A DNA stretch of 64,000 nucleotides, taken from Raphanus sativus. Taxonomy: Eukaryota > Streptophyta > Magnoliopsida > Brassicales > Brassicaceae. Position 1 is the stretch's first letter. Each line of letters starts with the position of its first letter. The position numbers were made by a program, and so were the translations under genes. Below, piece by piece: positions 24,333 through 36,370 of the stretch. The notes under the pieces are model-generated. The model searched no databases. It had not been told where the DNA came from and saw only the letters and a list, made by a program, of their open reading frames with translations. The DNA lies in NCBI RefSeq assembly GCF_000801105.2, contig NC_079519.1:1-64000 (forward strand), written 5' to 3'.

Positions 24333-24910
24333 AACATATTTTTGTTAATAAAAATAGGTAAAACGACGTCGTTTCATTCCATCTCAAAACGACGTCGTTT
24401 TACTTAACAATCTTTGCAAACGTCGTTTAATCATTTTGTAACGGTGTGTTTAATTTGACGAGTCAACGATAACTTACTGATTAAAGTTTAAAGTCAAATA
24501 TAGTTCGGTGCTTTTTTGGCCAGCCAATATGTTCGTATTTATTATGGCAATTCGTGCAAAGTTCATGATTTTTTTTGCCGAATTTCAACACTTTCAAATC
24601 TTGATTGGTTGCATGAAATATATCGGAATCTTATTTATATAAAGTTTTGTTTAATGGTATTTAATTAAAAAATCTAATATATACTATAAAAGATCATACT
24701 ATGTAAAAAAATAAGATAAGAAAATATCAACATATCCAATACATATAGTGGAACAAAGAAAGATAAAGTATTTAGTTAACAACTAATTACTATTAAGAAC
24801 TTATGACATAAACTATCAGGAATTTATTGTGAAAGAAAATAATATGAGACAACGGGCCAAGCGGCGGATCATTTTAATAAAATAAAAGATTTGGACTGGA
24901 GTTTTAATAC

Positions 24911-25756
24911 TACTACTGCATAACAGCAGACACTCGATGACATATTCAAACCTTGTAATAAAAATATGTTTCTTGTTAGCGTCCCTCTTTGGTACGTGGC
25001 CATAGAATTCTACCGACATCTCATAATCTCTTTTGTAATGCCAATTTTTGTCGCTGGTCGATTAACCAGTCACGAGCCCTGTGACGACACGAAGACAGAT
25101 ACGTTTACACACTCATCACTCTTCAACCAGACGTCCCACGTGTTGGAACAAGGGCTCAGCTTTCATTCACGTGGCCTGGACTTAGTAACAATGGTTTGAG
25201 TTTTAATTTCTACGAAGCTCTTCATACGAAATAACTTTAGTTGAGAGACCGAAAAGGATTTTAACTACTATATTTTTATTTTGTTTGAAACCGACATATT
25301 TATCCTATTAAATCTAATTACGTGATTAAATGAAATTTGATAGATTGCAAATAGGTTTATTGTGATTAGGACATCGCGATAAGTGGCTTTATATCCATTT
25401 CAACTTTTGTGTAATTGGTTGGACGGTTAAATTTGTTTACGTTTCCAAACAATGCATCTAGCTCACGTATTTTACCATAATGGGCCTGATAAATCTGTAC
25501 ATAACGTTACACTTCAACGGCCTACATCAAAGAACAAAAGCATTAGTCTTATTGGGCTTAGGACCGCCCTAGAGAGTTAGTGTAAATAATAATACAACAA
25601 GGGTCAACTATTTTAGGTCACCGATGCGATTTTTAAGGGATATTTACGTCAATTCAAAAAAGACAACATTATAATAAAGTAGATACTCTGTCAGTCTCAT
25701 CAGTCCGTCTTCTTATACAGCTTCTCTGATCTCTTGTTTTCCGCATTTCGAAGCCA
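24911..25756. other. Upstream region of the BXL7-like gene
   Basis: Single-copy DNA starting at the inverted-repeat breakpoint. A pyrimidine-rich leader (CTTCTTATACAGCTTCTCTG) precedes the ATG. Several ACGTG cores (CCCACGTGTTGG, TTCACGTGGC) lie around 25,135-25,175. No other gene seen. Confidence 0.55.
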
Positions 25757-28700
25757 ATGGCTAAAACGATTCTTCTCCTTCTCACTCTCCTCTTCTTCCT
25801 TCACGGCGTTGACTCATCTCCGCCACACGCTTGCGACGCATCGAATCCCACCACGAAGCTCTTTCAGTTCTGCCGCACCGACCTCTCAGTCAACCGTCGA
25901 GCTCGCGATATCGTCTCGAGGCTAACCGTAGACGAGAAGATCTCTCAGCTGGTAAACTCAGCTCCAGGGATACCTCGTCTTGGAGTGCCGGCGTACCAAT
26001 GGTGGTCTGAGGCTTTACACGGCGTAGCTGACGTCGGTCCCACTCCCGGAATCCGGTTTAATGGAACGGTTAAAGCTGCCACTAGCTTTCCTCAAGTAAT
26101 CCTCAGCGCAGCTTCCTTTGACTCCTATCTGTGGTTCCGCATTGCTCAAGTACGTTTACTCTCTCTCTTGACATTTTAACTATAAAGGTGTTAATTTATT
26201 AAATTGTTAAATTTATTGAAATAATTTCTGACAGAAATTAACTCATACTTCAGTTCACCTTTTACTATGTCTGAAAAGCTGAAAAGGAAGTAACTGTCTT
26301 TGGATTTTTATTGTGTTAATTTAGGAAGTACTCAATCCGTGAGTATAGATGTCGTTTTAGTTTTATTCACATATTAAAAACATATAATTTATATATTTTC
26401 AAAATAAAAACATAATTATTTATATATCTAATCATATTTTAACTAATATAAAAAATAAAGTGAAAAATTTTATTAATAAATTTTAGTGAAATTCTAAAAC
26501 AACATTTATTTTAAAACGAATTTTTTTTTTACAATGACAATTAAATTGAATTAGAGGGAGCATTGTTTTGTTTTTGGTGGTATGTTGCTATCTTAGACAT
26601 TAATTCCTCTTATTAGTATAGATCACATGAATATTAAACTAATAAAGTTTTTGGATAATTGTTGTTGAAGGTGATAGGAAAGGAAGCAAGAGGAGTGTAC
26701 AACGCAGGACAAGCCAAAGGGATGACATTTTGGGCACCTAACATTAACATATTTAGGGATCCACGGTGGGGAAGAGGCCAAGAGACTCCTGGCGAGGATC
26801 CGACGGTGACCGGAGCTTACGCGGTGGCTTACGTCAGAGGACTCCAAGGTGATTCTTTCGACGGTAAGAAAACACTCTCCGGTCACCTTCAAGCCTCCGC
26901 TTGTTGTAAGCATTTCACGGCTTATGATCTTGACCGTTGGAAAGGCATCACTCGTTACGTTTTTAATGCTCAGGTATGCTATTTTTTTTTTTTTAGGTAT
27001 GCTATTTTCTCTATAATCACTTTTCAAAGGTTACTATCTTTTGACTCTTCTTTTTCATTTAGATTTAGTCCTTTAATAATACATGATTAATATAATCAAA
27101 CGAATAAAAACTTATGTTTTCCTTTTAAAGTGGGCATTAAAGTAAAATCTTTACATAATGATGTTTTAAATGGCATCAAAGAGCATATATTATCCCTTGA
27201 TTGCACTCTTTACGTCCTATCATGAATATGTGCTATTCTTTACGTCTTGTCATAAATATGAATTTGTACTAATATAATCATACAATCAACATGTTGAAAT
27301 TCTGACGTGGAGCTGGTCGGAATCGAGTCAAATCTTGTTAGGAATTGTTAAAAAACAATTAAGTTCACAATACTATATTCTTCTCATATTGCATCAAATG
27401 CACTTATTGTTTCAAAATCCCTATTTTATCCAATTTATTAATTAAAAAGAAGCTGTTATTTAGTCTTGTTTCAAAAATTTAAATATTTACAATGTATGAG
27501 ACATACCCTAAATAATATGTTTGAGGTTGGATAGGTATAACATCACGATCATCTTGTTTTGAAAAATGCTATAAACACGTCTTATCTTTCTTATTTAGCT
27601 CTCCATGCTAATTATGTTTATCACTTTATAATTCTCTGAATAAAAAGGTGAGTTTGGCTGACCTGGCGGAGACGTACCAACCACCGTTCAAGAAATGCAT
27701 AGAAGAAGGCAAAGCCAGTGGCATCATGTGCGCTTATAACCGAGTCAACGGCATCCCCTCATGCGCTGACCCAAACCTCCTGACTCGAACCGCTCGTGGT
27801 CTCTGGCACTTCAACGGGTTCGTGTCTCTTCTTCTCGTTTCTTAACACTCCCGCCACAACGATAGTAATTAACATGTTATATATCGATCGTCTCTATATG
27901 TTCAGATACATTACTTCAGACTGTGACGCAGTCTCGATCATCTACGATGACCAAGGCTACGCCAAGGCCCCTGAAGACGCCGTCGCTGACGTCCTCAAAG
28001 CAGGCATGGACGTAAACTGCGGATCATACTTACAGAAGCACACCAAGTCAGCTCTCCAACAGAAGAAAGTGTCGGAAACAGACATCAACAGAGCTCTAAT
28101 CAACTTATTCTCCGTTAGGATCCGTCTCGGTCTCTTTAACGGCGATCCAACCAAACTAACATACGGAAACATAAGTCCTAACGACGTCTGTTCTCCGTCT
28201 CATCAAGCGTTAGCGCTCGAAGCAGCTCGCAACGGCATCGTCCTCTTGAAAAACTCTCTTAAACTCCTTCCTCTCTCCAAACGCAGCAGCGGCGTTTCGT
28301 TAGCCGTGATCGGTCCAAACGCACACGTGGCTAAAACGCTTCTCGGAAACTACGCTGGCCCGCCGTGCAAGAACGTGACGCCTCTAGACGCGATACGACG
28401 TTACGTTCGAAACGCTGTTTACCATAAAGGATGTGACTCCGTGGCTTGCTCTAACGCTGCGGTTGAGCAAGCGGTGGCCATCGCGAGAAACGCTGAGCGC
28501 GTGGTCTTGGTCATGGGACTGGACCAGACCCAAGAGAAGGAAGACTTTGACCGTGTCGACCTTAGTTTACCAGGGAAGCAACGAGAGCTGATAATAAGCG
28601 TTGCGAAAGCTGCGAAGAGACCTGTGGTTCTTGTCTTGATATGTGGCGGTCCTGTCGATGTCTCGTTTGCTAAGGATAACGACAATATCGGTAGCATTGT

Positions 28701-30032
28701 TTGGGCTGGTTATCCTGGTGAAGCTGGAGGTGTTGCTCTTGCTGAGATCTTGTTCGGTGATCACAATCCTGGTGAGTAGTCTTTTTGCATGTGAAAAGTG
28801 AAGCTGCTGAACATGATTTAATTTTTTAAAAAGAATTTTTAATATAATATATTAATAAAGGTTAATAACTTTAAAATTGAGATAAATATTTATAAATTTA
28901 AAGTTTATAATTCAAAGAAAACGTTAAACAGACAAAATTATTAACTTTTAAAACTATATAATTGTTTTTTACGTTTACGCTATTACATTGGTAGTCATTT
29001 ACCATGTTAAGATCTTCTGTAACTTTTATTTCTCCATAATATGTATTTTCTAGAGTTTGAATCTTATATTTTTAAGTGTAAAATTATTAATGAATTCTTA
29101 ATAAACCGTTGTAATAAGGGCTAGTAACTTCAAAACTTTAGATAAATATTTTTAAAACTATATAATTATTTTTTTTACGTAACTATTTACCATATGTTAA
29201 GATCTTCAGTAACTTTTTTTTCTCCACAATATGCATTTTTTAGAGTTTAGATCCCATATTTTTAAGTGTAAATTATTAATAAACTCTTAATCAAATCGCT
29301 ATACTAAAGGCTTTCACATTTAGTTAAACGTATCATTAGTATTTTTTTATAACAAGATCTATAAATAGTCTCTGAGAGGACACTGTACAATAGCTTCCAT
29401 ATATGATTGTTTCTTGCTAATTGGTTTGTGTGTGTGTGTTTCTAGGCGGGAGATTACCTGTGACATGGTATCCACAGAGCTTTGTGAATGTGAAGATGAC
29501 AGACATGAGGATGAGATCATCATCATCTGGATATCCAGGAAGGACTTACAGATTCTACAAAGGACCTAAAGTGTTTGAGTTTGGTCACGGCTTAAGCTAC
29601 ACAACTTACTCTTACCAGTTCAAGACTCTTCCTCAAAACACTCTCTACTTGAACCAATCCAAACCTCAAACCAACTCAGACTCTCTTCGATACGCTCTGG
29701 TCTCAGAAATGGGAAAAGAAAGCTGCGAAACAGCCAAGACTAAGGTGAGCGTTGTGGTCGAGAACCAAGGAGAGATGGCTGGGAAACATCCGGTGCTGGT
29801 GTTTGCGAGGCACGAAAGAGGAGGAGGAGAAGATGGGACGCGAGCTGAGAAACAGCTTGTCGGGTTTAAGAGCGTTGTGTTGAGAAACGGAGAGAGAGGT
29901 GAAGTTGAGTTTGAGGTTGGTGTTTGTGAGCATCTGAGCAGAGCTAATGAAGTTGGTGTTATGGTTGTTGAAGAAGGAAAGTACTTCTTAACCGTTGGAA
30001 ACTCAGAGCTCCCTCTTACAGTTAATGTCTGA
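25757..30032 (+). CDS. BXL7: Beta-D-xylosidase, glycoside hydrolase family 3 (BXL7-like)
   Basis: Five exons: 25757-26149, 26671-26973, 27648-27817, 27906-28771 and 29446-30032; all GT-AG, one frame, 772 residues. A signal peptide ([21 protein letters not shown]) sends it to the cell wall, where such enzymes trim xylose or arabinose from xylan and arabinan. The GH3 N-terminal barrel includes [49 protein letters not shown] and ITSDCDAV, whose first Asp (about residue 294) should be the nucleophile. The GH3 C-terminal domain follows ([33 protein letters not shown]) and a fibronectin-III-like domain closes the protein. Length fits Arabidopsis At1g78060. Intron 2 carries a micro-insertion that copies the exon 2 donor. 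No disruption seen. Confidence 0.95.
26972..27008 (-). repeat. Oligo-T micro-insertion duplicating the BXL7 exon 2 splice donor
   Basis: AGGTATGCTATTTT occurs at 26,972-26,985 and again at 26,995-27,008, separated by nine T's. The first copy starts on the last two bases of exon 2, so the sequence AG|GTATGC now exists twice, 23 bases apart. Use of the second donor would add 23 nt and shift the frame. Confidence 0.7.
28835..29300 (+). repeat. Imperfect tandem duplication in BXL7 intron 4
   Basis: Blocks such as TTAAAACTATATAATT, CATGTTAAGATCTTC/ATGTTAAGATCTTC, TTTCTCCATAATATG/TTTCTCCACAATATG and CATATTTTTAAGTGTAAA occur twice in the same order, about 200 bases apart. It explains most of the intron's length. 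Confidence 0.7.
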
Positions 30033-30188
30033 ATCTTTGAAAAAAAAAACATAATGTAAGAAAACTTCCTTCTGGATTGGCTTTTGGGTGGATTGAAAAT
30101 AATGAGTGATTTGTGTGATCTAATACATATCTTAAAAACTGTTCTTGCTAAAGTGAAAAAACAACAAAAAAACAAAAGGGGACATATT

Positions 30189-31590
30189 TTAGTTAAGGGT
30201 CTCATCAAGCTTCTGTCTGTATTGAGCCAATCTCTGAAACAAAAGAAAGCATTACATCAGCAAACTCATAACAACCATGGGAGATAAACAATTGATTTGG
30301 TTTAGTTTGGTTGTTACCTTAGTATAAGCATAGACACCAGCTTCTGTAGGACCAACAGGGCTTCCACGTCTCATGAACTTCCTGTCTTTGAAGATGTAGA
30401 GCAACGGTAAACCAGTAGACAGCTCTAAACTCGTAACCTTAAAAGAACCAAAACCAAAAACTCTTTACCAAAAAACCAATAATATAGAGAAAAGACTCAT
30501 TCTGTTTTTTTTTTGGTTACCTCCTGAGAAGTTAATTTATCAAGATACATAATGATAGACCGCAACGAGTTCCCATGAGCAGCAATCAACACATTGTTCC
30601 CTAATGCAAGCTCTGGTTGAATCTGCATAAAACGATTGATTAATACAAGTTAAAAAAAATGAAAATAAATATATATTTTTTTGAGTCATTACATTGTCTT
30701 CAAAATAAGCCACAGCTCTCTCAGCACACATCTCCAAGCTCTCTCCTTTAGGAGGAGGGATGTGGTAACTCCTACGCCACTCATGAACTTGCTGTGTTCC
30801 GTATCTCTCAGCTGTTTCTTCCTTGTTTAAACCCTGCAGCTCTCCATACCTAACTCAAAACCAAACATAAAACAAAAAAAAATTGTCAGAAACTTTTATC
30901 TAAAAAAAAAAACACAAAAAATTGTCAAAATTACATTCTCTCATTCAGTTGCCAAGCAGCTACAACAGGGATGGATTGCTTCCTAGTCTCTTCGCTGAAA
31001 ACATGACTCCAAGTCTGAGCCTTCTCGCTCTCGTCGTGCAAGATGATAGGAACCTTCTTGCAGCGGTGCTGAGTCATGGCGAGCATAGCGGTCATCTGAG
31101 CGCGGATCAGAGAGGAAGTGAAGATCAGATCAACGGGTATGGTGCTGATCCTCTTCCCCGCTTGGATAGCTTCGGCCACACCTTTCTCGGTTAAAGGAAC
31201 ATCGACGCAGCCTGTGAAGAGGTTCTTCTCGTTCCATAACGACTCTCCATGCCTAATCAGTATCAGTGATGCTTCATCTGATTTTTAATTTAAAAAAAAA
31301 AATTGATTCAATGTTGCTTTAGTACTCTTAATATATAGTAATGAGGGAAGTAAGTATTAGTTTTTTTTTTTGTTACTTGATTTTTTCTTGGAAAGGGTGG
31401 TGGTTTTTGAAGGAGACAAGAGAGGGTCGAGGACAGGAGTTTGAGATGCGGTTGCTTCCAGTTTGAAACGGTTCTGTCTGAATTTGATAGGGACATTGAA
31501 AGAGTCCGTTGGAAAGAGAGAATGTTTGGAATTGGAAGGTGAATGAGAAGCAATAGAGCCGATCAATTGATGAGACACAACCGTAGCCAT
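30189..31590 (-). CDS. Phosphoglycerate/bisphosphoglycerate mutase-like protein, probably plastidial
   Basis: Six exons on the minus strand: 31590-31377, 31277-30935, 30849-30693, 30622-30521, 30437-30318 and 30233-30189; GT-AG, one frame, 326 residues. The first about 70 residues are Ser/Lys/Thr-rich and few are acidic, like a chloroplast transit peptide. The catalytic domain is of the histidine phosphatase (2,3-BPG-dependent PGM) type: LILIRHGES with catalytic His about 81, [31 protein letters not shown]...[17 protein letters not shown] and the second His in [12 protein letters not shown] (about 254). Whether it is a mutase or a phosphatase cannot be read from sequence. It converges with BXL7 (156 bp apart), matching the Arabidopsis order At1g78060-At1g78050. 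A 5' UTR intron (donor at 31,818) is likely. Confidence 0.92.
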
Positions 31591-33227
31591 TTTCCTCAAA
31601 ATTCCTATTAGCATATAAGAATCAAAAGGGGTATAACTTAGCAGTAATCAATAGTATTAAAAAAAATCAAAAGGGATCAAACTAAAGATCTAAACTTTGA
31701 TTGCTTAAGTAGAGAGAACTAAATCCCTAATGCAACCGCAAAAAAAAATCACACTATACCAAAAGTCGAAAGATTTCGATTTTGCAAAGCTAATGTTGGT
31801 CGGAATACAGAGACATACCTGTCTTAAGGCTGTGACGATGAAACCGAGGATGGTCCGGAGAAGAGCAATAGAACTGTTATGAAATTACTACACGTCGATT
31901 TCCACCTAAACCTCAGACCGAAAATAATCGAAGGGATTTTTTTTTTAAACAGAAAATGAGAAAATCTCTTCTTTTTTATCTTTCGTTTTGGCCTCTTTGC
32001 GTGAAAGAAACATAAACGAGACAAGTTTTAAATCGGGGGGAGGGGAAGCCGACGCGAGGGTTGTTGAAGTTGCAAAGCCAATTAAAAAAGAAAATATGGA
32101 AAGCGTAGGGTTTATTTGACTCTCTTTTTCTACCTGGTTTTTGACATTTGGCAATTTTCTGTGTTCTGGTTCTGTCCTTTTCTTTTGGCCCTTTTCTTTC
32201 TTCACATCTCGTGATTTTGCTTCCCATAAGTCAATTATGAGATTCTGTTTTTCTTTATTCGAATATTCTACAAACTGAAAAAGGGCTCCCACTGAAAAAT
32301 TGCATGAAGTCTTCTGTTTACTTTTTGAAGTAATGGAAAGTTTGAGTTTGGTGATGTACTTTTAGCTGGTCATGGGGTTGGTTAATGTGAAATCAAAATT
32401 TGCTCTATTTATTTGAAGTTTAAAGCGATGTAAATTTGAGTTTGGTGATTATTTTAGCTGGTTCGTGGTTGGTTAATATGAAATCAAGTTTTGCTTAAAA
32501 TTTCACCTAAAGAACCCTTGGTGTCTTGGTGGAGTTTTGCTCAAAATTTCACCTAAAGAACCCTTGGTGTCTTGGTGGAGTTTTGCTCAACTTCTTCCCT
32601 ATTTAGTGTACCAACAAAAATAGAGAGTAAGATGCCCAAAAAAAGAGAGAGTACATAAGTAGGCCCATCAAAGTCCATTAAGAATTTGCTTGGATACCAA
32701 AAATAGATTGTTAAGTATGTAGCCCAAAGACTACATCCTACTGTGTTTTTCTTTGCTTGGGGTTGGTTTGTAACGAAGTCCAGTCGGAGATTTACTCCTA
32801 AATCTTACAGATTCAGTCACAGTCAAAATTCTCGGATTGAAGATTAAGGTATGACAAATAAATTAAAAAAAAAACAGAAGTTATATGGAGTGTGCATGTT
32901 GTGAGAATTGGTCCCTAGACAAAGACAACCTCTCATGTGTTGGACCATAATTCTCAGAAAATAACAAGTTTGGCTGGCATGTATAAGTAAATCTTCACTC
33001 ACTAAGAAACGATGAACGAAGAAATCAAATATTGAAGATGCTTCCCAAGCAGGGGAAGTGAACATATATCAATAGAACAAACTTACACAAACAAGAGTTC
33101 CCATCACTCGAGTCATCATCATCATCTAAGAACAAATAATATTATATCAAGAAAATACAAATATGTCTCTCCCATAACCAAATAGAAAACAACAGACCAT
33201 CATGACACTGATTATAAAGATGGTCCT
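31591..33227. other. Spacer between the PGM-like and Ole e 1-like genes
   Basis: The part to about 32,000 should be leader and promoter of the PGM gene, including a probable 5' UTR intron (31,607-31,818). The rest is AT-rich with tandem duplications at 32,346-32,578. ORFs here look spurious. The 3' UTR of the Ole e 1 gene abuts 33,227. Confidence 0.6.
32487..32578 (+). repeat. 46-bp tandem duplication (two units)
   Basis: Units 32,487-32,532 and 32,533-32,578 differ by one base (TTTTGCTTAAAA against TTTTGCTCAAAA). A longer imperfect duplication lies just before it (TTTTAGCTGGT... at about 32,360 and 32,451). Confidence 0.9.
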
Positions 33228-33782
33228 CTAAACCTCATCTTCATCAACCTGATACTTCTTAATCAACTCAGAGCAAAACACATCTGAAACATCTTTCTCA
33301 AACCCCATGTTGTTAGCGTGCCTGATCTGCGACGCAATGCCATTGTAATGGTTCAATATCACACGCGACTGTTCACGCCCCCTCGAGATTTTAGAACAAC
33401 CCTTTTCTGAGCTTTTGACAAGCATAACATCGCACATCTCGTCTTTATGGTCCTCGTGGACAACGAACATGTACTTCCCCTTCCTGTTTGATACAGCCAC
33501 GTCTGTGTATAACTCTTTCATTGTCTTCCTGTCTCTGCACACAAGCTTCACCGTCGCACCTATATATATAATATATTTGTTCATTAGACTTGAATCTCAA
33601 GTATCACACATTAAGACTTGTATCTCAAGTAACAGATCATGTGCATACACATCAACACCTAAAGCCAGATCTAGGACACGAACCATAACCTCTCAGATGT
33701 AACAATATCAACACTTTAGCTAGATCTAGGGCACAAGCGGATAAATATTACTTGGATTAAAAGTAAACGAAGCTCTCGGATC

Positions 33783-33828
<46 letters not shown>

Positions 33829-33997
33829 TACCGGGGACGGGGTAGGAGGATTCAGCAGTCTCGAAGCCGAACTTGCAAGTGTCGCAGTAAGTGATACCTT
33901 GAACCACCAACGTGTTCTTACCGATACGTGGCACCTTCGCCGCCATTGCTATCGCCGGCAAGATACAGAGAGCCATCAGCATCGCTAGTTTCGCCAT
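33228..33997 (-). CDS. Pollen Ole e 1/extensin-like secreted protein
   Basis: Two exons on the minus strand: 33997-33832 and 33559-33228, giving 165 residues. I use the ATG at 33,997 (MAKLAMLMALCILPAIAMAA); the frame extends further upstream but only through non-ATG codons. The N-terminus is a clear signal peptide, so the product is secreted. The mature part has the Ole e 1 layout: ITYCDTCKFGFET, then GATVKLVCRDR, MCDVMLVKSSEKGCSKI and DVFCSELIKKY, with six cysteines expected to form three disulfides. The family is found in pollen and cell-wall proteins; the biochemical role is unknown. By position it equals Arabidopsis At1g78040. The intron holds a GA microsatellite next to the donor. Confidence 0.92.
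33784..33826 (+). repeat. (GA)n microsatellite
   Basis: About 20 uninterrupted GA units inside the intron of the Ole e 1-like gene, only a few bases from its 5' splice site. Confidence 0.95.
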
Positions 33998-34548
33998 TTT
34001 TGCCAAAGAGAAGACGTACAAGTGAGGGAGAGATGAGAGGAGGACGCACAGAGATATTAGTGAAATTTTAAGACAGCGAATCTAGGGAAGAAGAAAGAAG
34101 ATGAAAGCGCGTGAGATTTAGTTTATCCCATCAAGGGTATTATCGTTAATTCGATGTTAGGATATGCTGACGTGGCAATAAACGATTGGAAGGCGTTAAA
34201 AAGGGTGGGTGCGTTTGCGTGATTGCAGGTTGCAGCTGGACAGAACTTGTTGCTGCTGTCTGTATGTCGGTGCTTAACTCACATGGGAAGAAAGCATCAA
34301 AAGATTATTAAAAACATTGGATAGGCCCAAACTAATAAACAAAAGAAAGTTTATTTTAAGATAGAGCCCATTATGCTTCTTTAGATCTCTTCGTGGCCCA
34401 TTAGTTTTAACTGACGGGTCTAAGTTATTATGTATTATGGGCCATAGTATATCTAATACTTTTCAGCCCTATTTATTCAGAGCGATGGATTCCATTTTGT
34501 TGGTGTTCGTCTTAGCACTATAGTTAAAACACGTACAAAAATGATACA
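33998..34548. other. Promoter-side spacer of the Ole e 1-like gene
   Basis: Contains the leader and promoter of the minus-strand gene. No TATA box stands out. Ends at the Helitron border. Confidence 0.55.
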
Positions 34549-35233
34549 TCTATCTTATTAAAACAGAAACATTCTGTTGGACCTAACATTTATTTTGTAA
34601 GTTTTTAAATTAAATACCTTTATACTTTATAGTTAAACATACATTAAATCACTAATGTTTCTTTATTTATACTACTATCCATGTTTCCAAACAATATACT
34701 TATTTCTTTATGCTACTATCAACGTTTCCAAACAATATATTTATTTTTTTATACTACTATCAATGTTTCCAAACAATATATTTTTATACTACTATCAATG
34801 TTTCCAAATAATACAATAATTAATTTTAATTATATTATATCTATCATTTTCTCTTTAAAATTTTGTAGAAACATCATAATTTCATAAATTGTAAAATAGT
34901 GAACTTTAAAATTTCGATTATAAGATTACAAATTATGAAACTATTACAATTTAAAGTCAATTAGATTACATATCGGTCATCCATCAGTTCAATCGGTTAG
35001 TCTCGGGTTTTAGTGATTTTTTAATATGAATATTTTAAAAACATAAATTGAATTGTCAAATCTCCGGATTAACCGGTTTAATCACAATCGGGTTGAATTT
35101 AAAAATACTGATTTAAATGCAAAAATATTTTAAATACGCACTCTTTAAAAATTACCAAAATATTTGTTAAATTATTAATGAATTTTTTCATGTTAAAATA
35201 TTCCGCGCTTCAAAAGCGCGGATCAAAATCTAG
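34549..35233 (+). mobile_element. Short non-autonomous Helitron
   Basis: Begins TCTATCTTATTAAAACAG after an A and ends with the hairpin CCGCGCTTCAAAAGCGCGG plus ATCAAAATCTAG before a T. That is an A/T insertion with canonical Helitron ends, 685 bp. No coding capacity; an internal minisatellite lies at 34,666-34,812. Confidence 0.9.
34666..34812 (+). repeat. Minisatellite inside the Helitron
   Basis: Four copies of a unit containing TACTACTATCAATGTTTCC and AAACAATATA, spaced about 28-50 bases. Confidence 0.85.
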
Positions 35234-36370
35234 TTTTTCCTTAAAACTTCGAATTTTCCAAAAAATATCAACATTCTTGATTTTTAAACATCTATTGAAA
35301 GCTTTTCAGCAGGGATTTCTTTTTTACTTTCAAAATACTGCGATGTTAACATCTTCATAAATTCGTAATCATAATCATAATAAGTTTGAGCATTGTTTAT
35401 TCAGCCACATGGTGATGACTACTCTACTCATGTAATGCTAATGTACATGTAGTGGCAAACATAAATTATTTTATCGTACCAAACCAACACCTTTCTGTTT
35501 GACCCAGGCCCGTCTAGGCATGTGCTGGGAGAGAGCACTGGCACAGGGTCCATTGCAATTTTTGATTTTTTCTAGTCTAGATTAGGGTCCAATATTTTCA
35601 AAGTTCTTTTTTGTATGAGAAATTTTTTTTGGTTTAACCATTACTTTGATTTTCATTTTTTGCGATTTGATCATTTCGTCACTGTTATGTACTTTCTTCT
35701 CTTTGTCAAAAGAAAAATAGTTTCATCACTTTCTTTTTCAATATAGTTTTTATATTTCCATTCTGTGCGTTGGTTCTGGTCATGTGATGGGACAAATAAT
35801 CTATTTGATGAATTAAAAAGAAAGACGAGCAATAGTGATGGCCACCCATAGACCGGAGATGAGTTTTGTCTGGATAAAAAGGTGATGATACTTCTAAGAA
35901 TGTTGAAAGTAAAACTGAAAAGATTAAACTAAAATCACTGTCCAGAAACGTTTTGTAATTCTACTGTGACTGACATAATTGAAATCATCACATCGCTAAA
36001 AGCAAAACTATAAGATTACACTATTCCTATACATACTCTAACCATCTTATAGTACTTTGTGTGGTTATAATATTGAATAGAGTTCATATTTTATTATTAT
36101 ACAAAAACTAGGGACTTTATATATACCTGACCAATTGGCGGTGAGGCATGAGAGTATAATATCCAAAATCAGATCAAGAATCAAAATAATGGAGATACCA
36201 GTTGACTATGCTTTGTTCTTAATGCAGATGCGTGAGGTAATTGTTAAAGTTCAAATGAAGAATGAAATCAACAATTAACATGACTCGGACTTTCACATGA
36301 GCTGTTTGGCTGTTCCCACTTGTCTTTGCTTAAATATGGATGGAACAACTCGATCCGTAATAATATGAAA
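35234..36370. other. Spacer between two Helitrons
   Basis: AT-rich, no credible frame. Text around 35,505-35,550 (GGCCCGTCTAGGCATGTGCT, GGCACAGGGTCC) looks like a fragment of an old transposon, but no ends are found. Confidence 0.5.

Larger units (their letters stand above)
23245..24584. mobile_element. Long-TIR foldback/MULE-like element (arm A only)
   Basis: The first roughly 450 bases (from AATTCGGCCAAAAAAACAC) reappear inverted, with mismatches and small gaps, in the last roughly 450 (ending TTTTTTTTGCCGAATT). Shared blocks include GAACTCATGGCCAAATGACG, CCATAACATGTTTT and the palindrome GTAAAACGACGTCGTTTTAC. The middle (about 23,700-24,130) is very AT-rich and non-coding. Arm B lacks the element; about 20 bases of target were lost in arm A, so no clean target duplication is visible. 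No transposase is present. Confidence 0.8.
11088..24910. repeat. Inverted duplication, arm A
   Basis: This stretch reappears as its reverse complement at 49,201-64,000. It includes the RAP2.4 start, its leader and promoter, the spacer, the whole WD40 gene and its upstream region. The inner breakpoint is sharp: 24,910 (GAGTTTTAATAC) pairs with 49,201 (GTATTAAAACTC), and beyond these bases the two sequences are unrelated. The outer limit cannot be seen because arm B leaves the window; 11,088 is only the last base matched. Arm A carries private insertions: Helitron, poly(A) retroposon, foldback element and an oligo-T micro-insertion. Confidence 0.93.
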
